A stretch of DNA of 25,000 nt, from NCBI GenBank assembly GCA_002005505.1, contig KV908626.1:21040-46039 (forward strand). Direction: 5' to 3'. Under the pieces are notes generated by a model. It was not told the DNA's origin. It worked only from the letters and a program-made list of their open reading frames with translations, and ran no database searches. The stretch comes from Botryococcus braunii. Lineage: Eukaryota; Chlorophyta; Trebouxiophyceae. Below, piece after piece: positions 1-9,617 of this stretch; position 1 is the first letter of the stretch, and every line of letters begins with the position of its first letter. The translations under genes and the position numbers were made by a program.

Positions 1-848
1 TGGGATCCCAGGACCACCCATAGTGGGGCCTGGTCGGAGACGACATTGCAATGTTGCAATTGCATAACAAATAACTGCAAAATAAACAATGGACTGCCAA
101 TCGCCCTGCAACAAGAGACGCATCTGCGTTTGTTGTACAACATGTTGCCTTGTGCTCCATACAGGCGCCACAACATCCTTTGAGCTCGTGCTCCCTCGTG
201 CTGTAGACGGTTACAAACTGCAGTTACACTTGTGCTGATTACAACCTAGACTTCAAACCCTGCAGGGACCATCTTGCTTCAAGAAATCGATCTAGAATCA
301 ATTCCTATTCCTCTAGGATCCTAGTCCACTTCTCACACGTCATCCAAGGAGCCCCTAGGAAGGCATAGGGTATAAGTCTTCATTGGCAGTCCTTATGGGT
401 ATCAATAAGGTACAAGTACTTATAGCTATGTTGCCTGTCGCGATATCGATAATCCTGGGATAAATTTCTAAGACGACAACAAAAGGCAGGGACCATAAGT
501 TTTCTTATTTTTGGACCAGAAAGAGAGATGAAAGCATGGTGGCTCGTACCGCGGCTTTTATGCTTTACCTTGAAAAGCCTGCGGTGGCCTCATAGGGATC
601 CACGCTCGCTGATTCCCCAACCTTGAAGCAAGGCCTAAAGCTCTTCCTTTGGTAGTAGTTCTTCTGATGCGACCCTTGCAAGGGGTTGCATGTTTCTTCA
701 TGGTCTACAAATCCAGCCGTCCAAGGCTCCGCCCTCTTGGAAGCCCAGAAGTCTCCACACGTCTTCAGAGGGGCTGCATCAGTGGCGTGCTCATCACGAG
801 GGCAGCTTTCTTGCTTATCCTCAAGAGGGGTACCTGCGTAGGTAGGTA
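1..848. other. No confidently supported gene
   Basis: There is no convincing gene in this stretch. A plus-strand segment at about 86-187 reads open and protein-like (it includes the run LPIALQQETHLRLLYNM) but ends at a stop and has no clear splice boundaries, so it is at best a relic exon. The short open frames at 649-909 and 765-983 run into the CA repeat and show no protein-like composition. Confidence 0.4.
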
Positions 849-878
849 CATATGGTTATTGTATACAATAACCATATG
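849..878. repeat. Perfect 30-bp palindrome
   Basis: Two 15-base arms, starting catatggttattg, meet with no spacer at a central gtatac, so each strand reads the same. It is AT-rich, and as RNA or single-stranded DNA would extrude as a cruciform. No gene overlaps it. It resembles the palindromes at 6501-6526, 17632-17661 and 24590-24609 in form but not in sequence. Confidence 0.9.
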
Positions 879-971
879 GAACATTATAGGGATGCATATT
901 GTTAGATGAAAGTTGTGACGCAGATGAGTGCCAAAACTCTGGCCCACCAACCAGCCCACGCACCCCCCCCC

Positions 972-1142
972 CACACACCACACTCATACACACGCACGTG
1001 CACACGTACGCATGCATGCGCTATGCATACACACACCCGCAAGATGCACACGCTTGTGCACGCATGAACACGTGCGCGCCAACACACACACACACACAGA
1101 GACGCACACACACACCCACAAACACACACACAGACAGAGATG

Positions 1143-1187
<45 letters not shown>

Positions 1188-1283
1188 ACACACACGCACC
1201 CACACCATACAACACCGACGTATACATAACACACACAAACATATACATACACACATGCACAACAAACACACACACTAACACAG
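972..1283. repeat. (CA)n microsatellite, imperfect
   Basis: An AC-rich tract with interruptions. The longest pure CA stretch is about 1147-1182. Open frames here encode only Thr-His or Cys-Val runs and are artefacts of the repeat. Confidence 0.95.
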
Positions 1284-1289
1284 AGGGGG

Positions 1290-1413
<124 letters not shown>

Positions 1414-1476
1414 AGGGGGGGCGCTTGCAGCATGCTCATGAGCTGTAGAGATCGTTGCCTATAATGGTTCGCACAA

Positions 1477-1561
1477 AGCGGAGGAAGAGGAAGAGGAAGG
1501 GGAGGAGGAGGAGAGGAGGAGGAGGAGGAAGAGCTGGAGGAGGAGGAGGAGGAAGCGGAGC
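1477..1561. repeat. Purine trinucleotide repeat (GGA/GAA)
   Basis: About 85 bases of GGA and GAA triplets, continuing the polypurine bias of the neighbouring GA tract. The minus-strand frame over it encodes a Ser/Leu/Pro run. Confidence 0.85.
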
Positions 1562-1661
1562 ATCTGCAAATGCATGTCATGGTACGTGATGGAAGGTGCG
1601 TGGAGTCTGTAAGATGCATAGCAAGCCGAGAACATGCACATGGAAATCTGCCCACACCAGG

Positions 1662-1776
1662 TGCCCTTGCGCAGGTGCTGTGCTCGCAGAAGCATTCTGA
1701 ACTCCAAATCCAGCATGTACAGCTGTCGCTTGGGGAGGATCTGGTTCTCCTGCCAATGCCAGAAGGAGGTAAGTCA
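1662..1776 (+). CDS. Possible relic exon with a family Y start
   Basis: A plus-strand open segment reads AQVLCSQKHSELQIQHVQL and ends at a good donor context (GGAG followed by GTAAGT at about 1776). Its first ~30 bases (GCGCAGGTGCTGTGCTCGCAG) resemble the start of the family Y block at 19825 and its minus-strand partner near 3720, where the protein reads AQVLSPQQ and AQVLTPEQ. Similarity is lost after that point, so this may be a truncated or diverged copy. Function is unknown. Both strands are open here, which keeps confidence low. Confidence 0.28.
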
Positions 1777-2208
1777 CTGCGACGGTCTTCTGTGCTGGAC
1801 CGCTCTTCATCAAGGTATCCTTGTCTTGAGGGCCCCCTGGCCGCGCAGTATGGAGCTGTATCCTGCTGACTTTCCCCTACTGGATAGCTGGGCTCTTGAC
1901 ACGATGATGGTTCTGTCCAAACATTCTCTCCAACTCCCCAGTCTATCTCTTCATCCCATAATTGGGACACCCAGGCCGGCAGCGAGGTGCTGCAGGAAGC
2001 GCGCGAAAGTGGCTCTGCGCTGAATTCCTCCCAAGGGGCTCCAAACCTGCAAAAAAATCACTTTATTCATTCATGAGGGGTCTTGATCGACCAATAACAC
2101 GTCAAGCCGAAAAAACCATAACAAGGTTGGAGCAGTGCATCCATTGCGCCTCGTGTCAAGTGTCAGTTGTTAGTAGTTGCATTGCGATGGTCGACTGTGG
2201 CTATATAG

Positions 2209-2331
2209 AAAACCCAAGATGAGCTTGATGTGCTGCAGCCACTTTTCAAAACCCGGAAAGCGCTCGTGCATACCGACGTAACTGCTGCACAGCAAACGTA
2301 CCCAGGAGATGTGTCTATTCTGTCAGGATAA
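2209..2331 (+). CDS. Unrecognised short exon
   Basis: After a plausible acceptor (tatatag), a plus-strand frame of 40 codons reads as ordinary protein, including DELDVLQPLFKTRKALVHTD and AAQQTYPGDVSILSG, then stops at TAA (2329-2331). The true exon may end earlier at a donor, for example the GTGTCT just before. It is not covered by a start-to-stop frame because it lacks an ATG. No family is recognised. Its downstream neighbour is the long GA tract, consistent with an intron beginning there. Confidence 0.4.
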   Translation, partial: KTQDELDVLQPLFKTRKALVHTDVTAAQQTYPGDVSILSG

Positions 2332-2458
2332 GTTATGGAACCAAATACTTGTTGCTTTGCTCCCAGCGCCGCATTGGAGTTACTCTTCTGTGCTTCCTCC
2401 ACAGCTAAGTAAACAAGTGATTTTCTGTTGTCTGTCTATTTTAAACAATCACAGAAAT

Positions 2459-2738
<280 letters not shown>

Positions 2739-2743
2739 ACCAA

Positions 2744-3071
2744 TGACAGCGACATCGCCAACGACAACTGTGCCGGCAACGACACCGACAATGACAACGG
2801 CAGTGAGCATGACAATGAAAACGCCAATGCCAACGACAACGACATGCATGCCATTGATGACACCAATGCAAACAACAAGGACATGCATGCCATCGATGAC
2901 ACCAATGCAAACGACAACGACGACCTTAGCGACGCGGTTAGCAGCAGCTGCAGCGGCAGAAGCAACAACAACACAAACAGTAATGCAACAACGAACAACA
3001 ACGACAATGGCAACTATAACAACAATATTGTTAGTTGTCAGTAATAACAACAACGTTAACAACACGCACAA

Positions 3072-3102
<31 letters not shown>

Positions 3103-3190
3103 TTCAACAGGAGTAAAACAACAACCACAGAAACAGCCACAATATTGACAACAATGACAACAGCAAGAGCAGCAGTGGCGGCGATGGCGG
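2744..3190. repeat. Cryptic ACN/AAC trinucleotide field with 39-bp tandem copy
   Basis: About 450 bases of degenerate triplets (GAC, AAC, ACA, CAG) that leave the plus strand open as Thr-rich or Asn-rich protein. Inside it a 39-bp unit beginning gacatgcatgccat is repeated back to back at 2841-2879 and 2880-2918 with four differences. A similar GAC/AAC field precedes the family Y exon at 19486-19713. It looks like a decayed repeat, not a coding region. Confidence 0.8.
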
Positions 3191-3272
3191 TGGCGACAAT
3201 GATGATGACATCACGTGCGCGAGTGCTTATGCAGGCATGCACGCGCGCATGCACACACACGCACGCATACAC

Positions 3273-3326
<54 letters not shown>

Positions 3327-3417
3327 CGATGGCGGTGACGACAATGATGATGACATCACGTGCGCGAGTGCTTACGCAGGCATGCACGCGCGCATGCACA
3401 CACACGCACGCATACAC

Positions 3418-3456
<39 letters not shown>
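3180..3456. repeat. 145-bp tandem duplication ending in (CA)n
   Basis: The block starting ggcgatggcggtg at 3180 recurs at 3325, a period of 145 bases. Both copies carry a GAC/GAT part, an alternating GC/CA part (gcatgcacgcgcgcatgc) and a CA run, with only a few substitutions apart from the differing CA length. This is a recent duplication with a unit that already contained a microsatellite. Confidence 0.85.
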
Positions 3457-3457
<1 letters not shown>

Positions 3458-3527
3458 ACTGATGTACATTCACACACTCGCGCGCACACAACACACACAC
3501 ACACACACAGAGTGTCTGTGTGTGTGA

Positions 3528-3577
<50 letters not shown>
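3457..3577. repeat. CA tract with internal GT inversion
   Basis: The CA run continues to 3577 but contains a short gtgtctgtgtgtgtgag segment at about 3511-3528, so CA and GT repeats face each other and can fold back. It directly abuts the end of the minus-strand family Y exon. On that strand the sequence continues as GTGTGTGT, so the repeat would begin an intron. Confidence 0.85.
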
Positions 3578-3579
<2 letters not shown>

Positions 3580-3911
3580 GCTGTGGGCAGCTTGGCCGCT
3601 GGAACTGGATCACACCTGGAGGGGGTTTTTGATGTTGCATTGCGTTGTGATGCTGCCAGTATCTCAGCCAGGCAGAGGACATCCGGATATTGTGGGGTCA
3701 ATGCAATGAACAGCTTTGCTGCTTGCTCCGGAGTTAGTACCTGCGCAATAGCGCTGAGAACCATTAACCCATTTGATCTCAAATCAAACACTTTTGCTTT
3801 CCGCATGATCAGCATGCATCCCCATCTTCCAGAAAGGAGAGACCAGCACCTGCATTCCGACCAAGCTGTTCGATCAAACGATTTAAGTAGTTGATTTTGA
3901 TCAAATGTGAG
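3580..3911 (-). CDS. Family Y exon (QVLTPEQAAKLFI block)
   Basis: On the minus strand a strong acceptor (acttctcag at 3912) opens an exon of about 110 codons. It starts LTFDQNQLLKSFDRTAW, passes a Trp/Cys-rich stretch, and contains QVLTPEQAAKLFI, then YPDVLCLAEILAASQRN, ending near a GT microsatellite that supplies GT at the donor. The plus-strand copy at 19789-20307 has QVLSPQQAAKVFV and YPDIVCMADVL, so the block is conserved at protein level. The LTPxQAAK...YPD pattern recalls C-terminal regions of some algal bZIP-type regulators, but no basic region or zipper is visible and this is only a resemblance. The reading frame runs on into the microsatellite as Cys-Val repeats, which are not protein. 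Confidence 0.6.
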
Positions 3912-4221
3912 CTGAGAAGTAAATATAGACTCAATTAGGAGTTTGAGGAAGGATGTAGGCACAAAAAAACCCTCTTTGGAGGTCGAAAGGAACCTTGACC
4001 TGACTTCCCATCCAAGACGTATGAAATGTTTCATTAACACCAGGACCCTCATGCAGGAACGCCTCATCTTCAGTAAGGTGAGACCCGGCCAACCTGTAAG
4101 CCCCATTGAAGGGCAAAAATGACAGATTACCAGAAACTTACGAGCCGCGCCATGCATGCAAAAAAGGGGTCCAGAATTTAGCACAGCAATTGAGCAGTAA
4201 CCACAAAAGCTGTGTTGAGAG

Positions 4222-4578
4222 TTGAAAAATCTCATGTATTGCAGATTCCTGACTTTTTCGAACAGCTCAGCAGTGCACATTCTTTGCGAAGTAGAGCATA
4301 CTCATGATACTAGTTCCATACTAATAATGCTTCACAACTGCGCAAAAGCTCTAGCAAGGTCCCATGGCGGTCTGGTACAATCTGTTATTGCAGTTAAAAC
4401 AAGTCTGTCGCAGCAACTAATTCTGCAAATTCAATCAACTGGCCAATGTCGCGTGTGTGCTATTGCAGCAAGAACAGTGCTGCGCTGGCCGCATGGAAGC
4501 AATACTTCTATAATGCCAGTAGTAACCAAGATTTACTTTTTTTCCAATAGTAACCAAGCTTCGTATCTCTTACAATAA
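4222..4578 (+). CDS. Possible exon, unrecognised
   Basis: A plus-strand frame of 118 codons open to a TAA. The middle part (HNCAKALARSHGGLVQSVIA, then VKTSLSQQLILQIQSTGQ and CRVCAIAARTVLRW) has ordinary protein composition with no simple repeats. There is no recognised domain, and start and splice sites are not clear. It lies about 200 bases upstream of the exon at 4780-5117 on the same strand and could belong to the same gene. Confidence 0.4.
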   Translation: MKNLMYCRFLTFSNSSAVHILCEVEHTHDTSSILIMLHNCAKALARSHGGLVQSVIAVKTSLSQQLILQIQSTGQCRVCAIAARTVLRWPHGSNTSIMPVVTKIYFFSNSNQASYLLQ

Positions 4579-4779
4579 CCTTGATAGCCTTTATCTTAAT
4601 GGGGCATTGACGGTTCAATATTGCAATCGCATGGTGTGGCCCCAAATTGCCCTGGGCCCGTTATTGGTCCACAGCGATTTGTAGCGTAAAGAGTCAAGAG
4701 TCTATCAATTGATCCTGTACGACCATCTCGAGCATGCTCAAAACATGGGCAAAAGTAAATTGAGGATGCTCAAACCAAA

Positions 4780-5117
4780 ATGGGTTTTATTTGGGGGATA
4801 ATCAGAAGTTGGTGGGAGCTTGTCGCATATGGGGGAACCGTTGTGAACTTGCAGGCTTACTTTGCGCAAGACATAGTTGTTGAAAGCACAATGACGACGA
4901 AGCTGGCCGCAGATGCTGCGGTCTATGTTTGGTAACGGGGGGTGGTTCAAGGACGCCTGCAGACCATGGGCACAAAAGGAGTGTTACTGCAAATGGCTGC
5001 TTCATGCGCACAGGCCTCAGACTACCTGTCCGATATGACTGCTGCCAGAAGATTGTACAGAGGAAGAAAGATCTTGACAGGAAACTTATGGAAAGAGCCT
5101 ACAGCTCGTAAATCAAG
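4780..5117 (+). pseudogene. Exon with in-frame TAA, unrecognised gene
   Basis: One plus-strand frame reads as protein from ATG 4780 to a donor (TCAAG followed by GTGGGT at 5118), apart from a single TAA at 4933-4935. Before it are WWELVAYGGTVVNLQAYFAQ and STMTTKLAADAAVYVW; after it RGVVQGRLQTMGTKGVLLQM, then SDYLSDMTAARRLYRGRK. Protein-like sequence in the same frame on both sides of the stop indicates a disabled exon. The stop would arise from CAA (Gln) by one C-to-T change. No intron of reasonable size fits at the stop. Gene family unknown. A sequencing error is also possible. Confidence 0.6.
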
Positions 5118-5330
5118 GTGGGTGGTTGTGATTGATTGAGGATAATTACTATGTGTTCATACATGGATGTCTCGTGTCAAAGAGACCATCAGCGAATTCA
5201 TCATAAGGCAATGAAGTCTATTACTAAATAAGCTCACGTAGACGTCTGACGTCGACGTAACTGTTCATCATAATGGGTTATGTATAAAATTCATGCTGTC
5301 TGTTTGTTCAGTGGTTCTTCCTTCTGTCCG

Positions 5331-5560
5331 TGCATCCTTCCATCCGTCCATCCATCCACCCACCATGCAGCCGCCTATCCATCCACCAATCCATCCATGC
5401 ATCCAATTAAGCATCCCTCCATCCACCCATCCAACATCCATCCATCCATCCATCATCCATCCTTCCATGATCCATCCATCCATCCATGCAGCCATCATCC
5501 ATCCACCCATCCCACCCATCCATCCATCCATCCCTCCCTCCTTCCTTTCAGTCATGCATG
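5331..5560. repeat. ATCC/CATC tetranucleotide repeat field
   Basis: About 230 bases of imperfect CCAT units (catccatccatc), decaying downstream to CATT and CGTT variants up to about 5790. Frames on both strands stay open as Pro-Ser-Ile-His or Gly-Trp-Met-Asp runs, which are artefacts. The gradual drift from CCAT to CATT units looks like an ageing repeat. Confidence 0.9.
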
Positions 5561-5807
5561 CATTCAAGCCATCATTCAATGATGGTTTCACTCAAAAATG
5601 GAGGCATCCATCCACCGATGGCAAGCCATCGATATCTAGCCAGCCATTCATTCATTCATTCATCCTCGTGCTCATTACACCCAGTAAATTCAATTGACGT
5701 TAACGTTGCTCCTTCATCCATGCATTCCTTCGTTCGATCGACTACTCACTGACACCATTTTTGGCTCAATTTCTTGCTTACTCGCTCATTCATTCTTTTG
5801 TGGATAG

Positions 5808-5926
5808 ATTTGCAATGGAGAAGAGAATATAAGTCAGCTTATAAAAACAAACTCAAGTCCTTTTCAAACAATTGTGCATCATGGTTTGCGAACGAAATGA
5901 TCTTAGATCCATCTTTGCCCTTTTTG
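5808..5926 (+). CDS. Short internal exon, unrecognised
   Basis: Bounded by a plausible acceptor (tgtggatag) and a good donor (TTTTTG followed by GTAAGA). The 119 bases read as LQWRREYKSAYKNKLKSF, then NNCASWFANEMILDPSLPFL, a Lys/Asn-rich protein segment with no repeat bias. It follows the interrupted exon at 4780-5117 on the same strand and may be a later exon of the same gene. No motif is recognised. Confidence 0.45.
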
Positions 5927-6077
5927 GTAAGAATGAAGGACGAAAATCTGAGCAATTGCAAGCAGTACCATGCCCACCACCATCCTCATATTTTGTATGC
6001 ATTTTTCATCTAAACAATATACCGGCAACCCTGAGCATGAAATCAAATATTTTTTGTGGCTGCTTCTTGTTAAATTG

Positions 6078-6158
6078 TAGATTACTTAGTAGACCTATAT
6101 GGACCTTAGTGGAGTGTAGACTACTTAGTGTAGATTACTTAGTAGACATGTATGGACC
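6078..6158. repeat. 29-bp direct repeat, 52 bp apart
   Basis: gtagattacttagtagac with about 11 further bases occurs at 6078-6106 and again at 6130-6158, differing at only a few positions. A shorter related piece (gtagactacttagt) lies between them. This looks like a local duplication. Confidence 0.75.
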
Positions 6159-6473
6159 TCAGGCAATACTGGCAGGACGTAACTACACAACTGCACGGTG
6201 TATACGGACAGGGAAGATGTGTTATCAGAGTCCACAGGCTATACAGAAGTGGATCCAGACGTTTGACGCCCTGCGTATTTGTGTCGCGCGATCGCATGTG
6301 CAAGGAAACTATGTTGTTCTGGTGCTCACCAGCTTCAGCGAGCGACGTGCCCAATCGTTACCCTCAAAGGCATCCTCGCTATTACTGGACAGGTAGCTTT
6401 TGCTGCGGCACAGCAATTCCTCCTCTTGGTCATGGGAGAGCCCTATGGCTTCCTGGCAGGCACCACTTCTTAG
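6152..6473 (+). CDS. Possible frameshifted exon, unrecognised
   Basis: Two plus-strand frames look protein-like in succession. The first, to about 6340, includes YGPQAILAGRNYTTARCIR and SPQAIQKWIQTFDALRICVA. The second, from about 6340 to a TAG at 6471-6473, includes CPIVTLKGILAITGQVAF and AAAQQFLLLVMGEPYGFLAG, with a hydrophobic stretch that could be a membrane helix. The change of frame may be a frameshift or an unseen splice. A third frame is also open throughout, so the assignment is tentative. Confidence 0.35.
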
Positions 6474-6500
6474 TCATAATATGTTATGACATATGTTATG

Positions 6501-6526
6501 AGATGTGTTGTATATACAACACATCT
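6501..6526. repeat. Perfect 26-bp palindrome
   Basis: agatgtgttgtat and its exact reverse complement meet without a spacer. Just upstream, TATG/CATA words (atatgttatgacatatg) add a weaker fold-back. No gene overlaps. Confidence 0.9.
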
Positions 6527-6785
6527 TTAGAAATGTCACTGACAGAGGCTTTTCATGGACCTTCACAGACACGGGCGTCCTAGTCTAAGACAAGAATATG
6601 AGTTTGATGTATCTAACTCAAATCCCTACATATAACCGTTAACTGTAATCCAACTATATACACCCATAAAGACCAAAACCTGAATTGTCCATCCCCTGCC
6701 TTGCAAATTGAACCACATGTGTGAAGCTCTTGCCGAGTACCCATTACATGGGCGTACAAATAGGGGTTGGATCCTCCTCCAGTGT

Positions 6786-6786
<1 letters not shown>
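6527..6786. other. No gene seen before the GT repeat
   Basis: Ordinary-looking sequence without an extended protein-like frame, splice boundaries or a recognisable repeat. It ends at the GT microsatellite. Confidence 0.5.

Positions 6787-6852
<66 letters not shown>
6787..6852. repeat. Pure (GT)n microsatellite
   Basis: Thirty-three GT units without interruption, followed by a short G-rich tail. The Cys-Val frames over it are artefacts. Confidence 0.97.
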
Positions 6853-6854
<2 letters not shown>

Positions 6855-6901
6855 TGGGGGGGCGACTACTCGGTCCTATGTAGGTCTAAAAACAATGAGG
6901 C

Positions 6902-6917
6902 GGGGGGGGGGGGGGGG
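6902..6917. repeat. Poly-G tract
   Basis: A run of about 16 G bases soon after the GT repeat. Other G or C homopolymers in the window lie near 7297, 9913-9932, 17907-17917 and 24901-24913. Such runs are common sites of length error. Confidence 0.85.
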
Positions 6918-7542
6918 TTGTGGGTGCACGTGTACCAAATACCGAGAACTGCTCAGGTCTATGCGCACAACTATAGGCAGCGATCCAAGATCTAAGGCTC
7001 TAGGTCTGGAGATTGCTTGACCTAAGCAATTGTGGTGCTCTTTAACGGGTGAGCGCCGCATGCGCCTTACCCCTCTCAAATTAAGATCATGTGTGCGAGT
7101 GCATAAATAATGCCCAGAGCCCGGCGCAAGCAATTTGCATATGTTTACATCCTGCCAGATTCTCGACTCCAACCTGCTTAGCATCATTTTCCAAAGGGTC
7201 TTGGGATTATGCAGGTTCAGAAAGATCTAATCCTCAGGGATTGCAACTGACTGATAAAAAGTAATGTTGAAGTTTGAAGGGGGAGGGTCCTGTGGGGGGG
7301 GGGGTGGCCACCTAAATTTGTTTGCTGGTCAACCAAAATGTTTACTCTGATAGTTGGCCATTTGTCGATCCACTGTATGCAGCCATTTCATAATTGACAT
7401 GTCACGCGTGTAACCAGACTTTCATGCCCATGGATATTGCTACTAATGTCATTAATGAAAGCAGATTGAAAGTCGATTGAGATCCAGACCAAAATCCATA
7501 TCAAGATACATATGTACATGCATGTACAGCCACATTAGCAAT
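6918..7542. other. No supported gene
   Basis: A minus-strand frame at 6876-7187 is open but compositionally unremarkable, and it overlaps the poly-G tract. The rest has no protein-like frame. The stretch leads into the 3' side of the minus-strand family X copy and could hold its last intron or untranslated region, but nothing shows this directly. Confidence 0.4.
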
Positions 7543-7869
7543 TTAATTCTTTGCTCGGGGAGCGAGAGCATAGACAATGTCATATCTGGTTGTATCAGAT
7601 CGCCTAGACTTGCTATCAGACTTGCTCGGCGGTGACATATTGACATCAACTGTTTCAAATCCTGCGTTTAGTTGCAAATACTGAGCATTGACAGTCATTA
7701 TTAAAATAACAAAGTTTAAACCACTGTCTGCCAAACGGTGAAGCACCAGAGCTGCCTGCCAGTCGATTTTTGCTCCTTGATCCTTGTGCAAGCACAGGTG
7801 GGCTCGGTACAGTCTGGGGTTCCAATCAACCACACAGGCTGCGAAAGCTGTCACCTCGTTCAGTAGGCC
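7543..7869 (-). CDS. Family X exon with NEVTAFAACVVDWNP block, minus copy
   Basis: A minus-strand exon opens after the acceptor gttgcag and reads GLLNEVTAFAACVVDWNP, then LYRAHLCLHKDQGAKIDWQ, ending about 100 codons later at a stop (APRAKN). The plus-strand copy at 17793 starts at an equivalent acceptor (ctgcag) and reads GLLNEVTAFASCVVDWNP, then DKDRAAQVDW. Shared amino acids with diverged bases and a shared splice position support a real protein exon. Similarity weakens after the KIDW/QVDW motif. The Ser/Lys/Arg-rich tail could be a true C-terminus or read-through. Function not recognised. Confidence 0.65.
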   Translation of the reverse strand, partial: GLLNEVTAFAACVVDWNPRLYRAHLCLHKDQGAKIDWQAALVLHRLADSGLNFVILIMTVNAQYLQLNAGFETVDVNMSPPSKSDSKSRRSDTTRYDIVYALAPRAKN

Positions 7870-7882
7870 CTGCAACAGACCC

Positions 7883-7956
7883 ATTCATGGCGACCTAATT
7901 CAGAAGGTTTGACCAAAATATTCATGGCGACCTAATTCAGAAGGTTTGACCAAAAT
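7883..7956. repeat. Perfect 37-bp tandem duplication
   Basis: The unit beginning attcatggcgacctaattc occurs twice back to back with no differences (7883-7919 and 7920-7956). It sits just upstream, on the minus strand, of the family X acceptor at 7870, so it lies in the intron before that exon. Confidence 0.95.
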
Positions 7957-8012
7957 ATGTATTGCGGTCCATTGCAACCTATTGGCATCCACTGGAGCCT
8001 CATTATTCTTAC

Positions 8013-8078
8013 CACGGTTTTGTAAGAAAGTTTGGATGGTTACCTCACGGTTTTGTAAGAAAGTTTGCATGGTTATCT
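8013..8078. repeat. 33-bp tandem duplication
   Basis: cacggttttgtaagaaag plus 15 further bases is repeated at 8013-8045 and 8046-8078 with few differences. It is 57 bases from the 37-bp duplication, so two unrelated short tandem duplications lie close together in the same presumed intron. Confidence 0.9.
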
Positions 8079-8379
8079 TACTGCTCTTGGGTAGTGTGCC
8101 GAGCGAATTCGCGGCCCGTCGGACTCAACAATGCTTGGGCAACTGAGAGCGTGATGGTGCACATATAACACCGTCTTCGCCACTTCAGTGATCTTTTTAA
8201 GAGATAAGAGAATAGTAATCACCAGTTAATGAGTAACAAGGATCACTGAGTGAGCAATATTGCTTTAATATTGCATTAATGCTTCCTTGTCATAGCAAAC
8301 AGCGAAAGAGTGAATGAATGAGGGGCCAAGATGAACGGTTGAGCAAGAACAAGAGAGGGACCGATTGCGATGTGTGAAG

Positions 8380-8516
8380 ATTGGGTCTTGAATCCGAGTC
8401 AGGACAATTAATTGTAGATTTTAGGCATCCTTTAGTTGTATCCGTAAATCCTCAAAACCAGGAATTACTTATGAGAGATCCTTTACGCATGCATATATAC
8501 ATACATGAAGTACAAG
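8380..8516 (+). CDS. Plus-strand exon-like segment inside the X copy
   Basis: Flanked by a possible acceptor (tgtgaag) and a donor (TACAAG followed by GTAATG), this segment reads GQLIVDFRHPLVVSVNPQNQ, then ELLMRDPLRMHIYIHEVQ. The composition is convincingly protein-like. It lies between minus-strand exons at 7543-7869 and 8666-8743, so either two genes interdigitate or one strand carries a relic. No family is recognised. Confidence 0.45.
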
Positions 8517-8665
8517 GTAATGACCGTGTGTACACTCCTGATCAGGTCACATCTAATACATTTTAGTAACATGGTATTGGCCAGCGGCCCCGCCCCCCCT
8601 CTGGAGTTTGGCTGACATAGAACAGGTCGGCAGAGGGTTTGTGCACATCATTGCGGTGCATTCAC

Positions 8666-8743
8666 CTGCAACAGATTGTCCACCATTCCAGCCTGCGAGG
8701 AGGAAATGTCTCCGATTGCGCTGGCAAACTCTTTTGTGTACTC
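8666..8743 (-). CDS. Family X 26-codon exon (EYTK block), minus copy
   Basis: The minus strand has CATGCAG, then 78 bases reading EYTKEFASAIGDISSSQ and AGMVDNLLQ, then GTGAAT as donor. The plus-strand copy at 17118-17189 is bounded identically (TTTGCAG ... ATACAG, then GTGAAA) and reads EYTKKLSNALQSTHGG and AVNLIQ. The two copies agree in frame, ends and key residues but differ by two codons in length and in many third positions. Small size and matching boundaries make this one of the clearest exons in the window. Role unknown. Confidence 0.65.
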
Positions 8744-8863
8744 CTGCATGACGATGCGGCAACATTTGGGATTGGTCTTTCTACACAAGTATGCATAGCA
8801 GTCATGGCACAGACAGATGAAGAATATGAAGTCAAACATGTAAAGCTATGTTGAAAATACGAC

Positions 8864-8978
8864 CAGGGAATGCGTGGAAAGACTTTGCAGTCATGCAAAT
8901 TGCACAAACTGTATACATCAGTGAACTCTGTGACGGTCATGCCTTTCGGGAGTAGTGAGTCATAGTGGGGCCTCATCA
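8864..8978 (-). CDS. Probable family X exon, minus copy
   Basis: After tttctag the minus strand reads MRPHYDSLLPKGMTVTEFTD, then VYSLCNLHDCKVFPRIPW, before a possible GTCGTA donor. It lies between two family X exons (9303-9524 and 8666-8743) on the same strand. The phase does not match either neighbour cleanly and no partner is evident in the plus-strand copy, so its exact ends are uncertain. The Cys pair and hydrophobic pattern look like globular protein. Confidence 0.45.
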
Positions 8979-9159
8979 CTAGAAATTTGTACAGTGCACA
9001 TGTGCGAGGTACACATGTGTACAATTAATGGGCAACTGTGCGTTTTACACGTTTGTACAGCTTGTGTAAAAACTGAGATGCATGGACTTAAGCTCATGCA
9101 AGCTCTATCACAAGGCAGCCCTGGTCAAATGTGAATGGAATCTCATCTTTTGAAAACAG

Positions 9160-9272
9160 AAATTCCGTGTGGTGTTGTATTTGAATCATATGGATCAGTT
9201 CATAAATGGCCAGAATGTACTATGGAATTCCCTGGATGTATATGTAAAACCTCATGGGCGGGTGTATGTTAG
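9160..9272 (+). CDS. Cys-containing plus-strand exon-like segment
   Basis: Following gaaaacag the plus strand reads IPCGVVFESYGSVHKWPE, then CTMEFPGCICKTSWAGVC, then TAG at 9270-9272. A donor (GTAAAA or GTGTAT) may end it earlier. The four closely spaced Cys suggest a small metal-binding or disulphide-linked region, but no named motif fits. It is on the opposite strand to the family X exons on both sides. Confidence 0.35.
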
Positions 9273-9302
9273 ACGACAGTTTGCATTGCACACCGGTGGT
9301 AC

Positions 9303-9524
9303 CTGAATCAACATGCGCAAGTCAATTGCCAGGATGCGGCGAATTTCTGACCCTGTGAGTTTCATACGTCGTTCATGTAAGAGCGTCAATACAAGCGTGG
9401 ACGATGTATCCACAGCATCGTAGCCGAGGACCGGCCAGAACTTTCCGGACTTGATGGATCCCGAATCCACCTTCGAAGGGCCATCCGAATGCTGGAGGTG
9501 AGTCCGGCAGATCCCATACGTGTT
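9303..9524 (-). CDS. Family X core exon (FWPVLGYD block), minus copy
   Basis: A 74-codon exon between acceptor ccgtgcag and donor CAG|GTACCA. It reads NTYGIC at the start, then KFWPVLGYDAVDTSSTLVL, then LRMLIQ at the end. The plus-strand copy at 16578-16820 has NACQIC, EFWPVVGYDSVDTASELVL and LRTVVE, so the consensus is WPVxGYDxVDTxSxLVLTLL. This is the longest protein match between the two copies. No known family is recognised. The conserved GYDxVDT motif has no catalytic meaning that can be asserted. Confidence 0.7.
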
Positions 9525-9617
9525 CTGCACGGATAACATTCAAGTTAAATATTAAGATATAACAGCAGTTTAACTAGATATCCTTAAAAAACCATTTCAT
9601 TCGGCATGCAAACGGAC

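Noticed and set aside
4933..4935. Alternative genetic code (TAA read as Gln)
   Set aside because: Other interrupted frames have TGA, frameshifts accompany the stops in family X, and several exon-like frames end naturally at TAA. Pseudogene decay is simpler, though not proven.
5268..5697. Open frames rich in His-Pro-Ser or Gly-Trp-Met-Asp
   Set aside because: They follow the ATCC tetranucleotide repeat on both strands.
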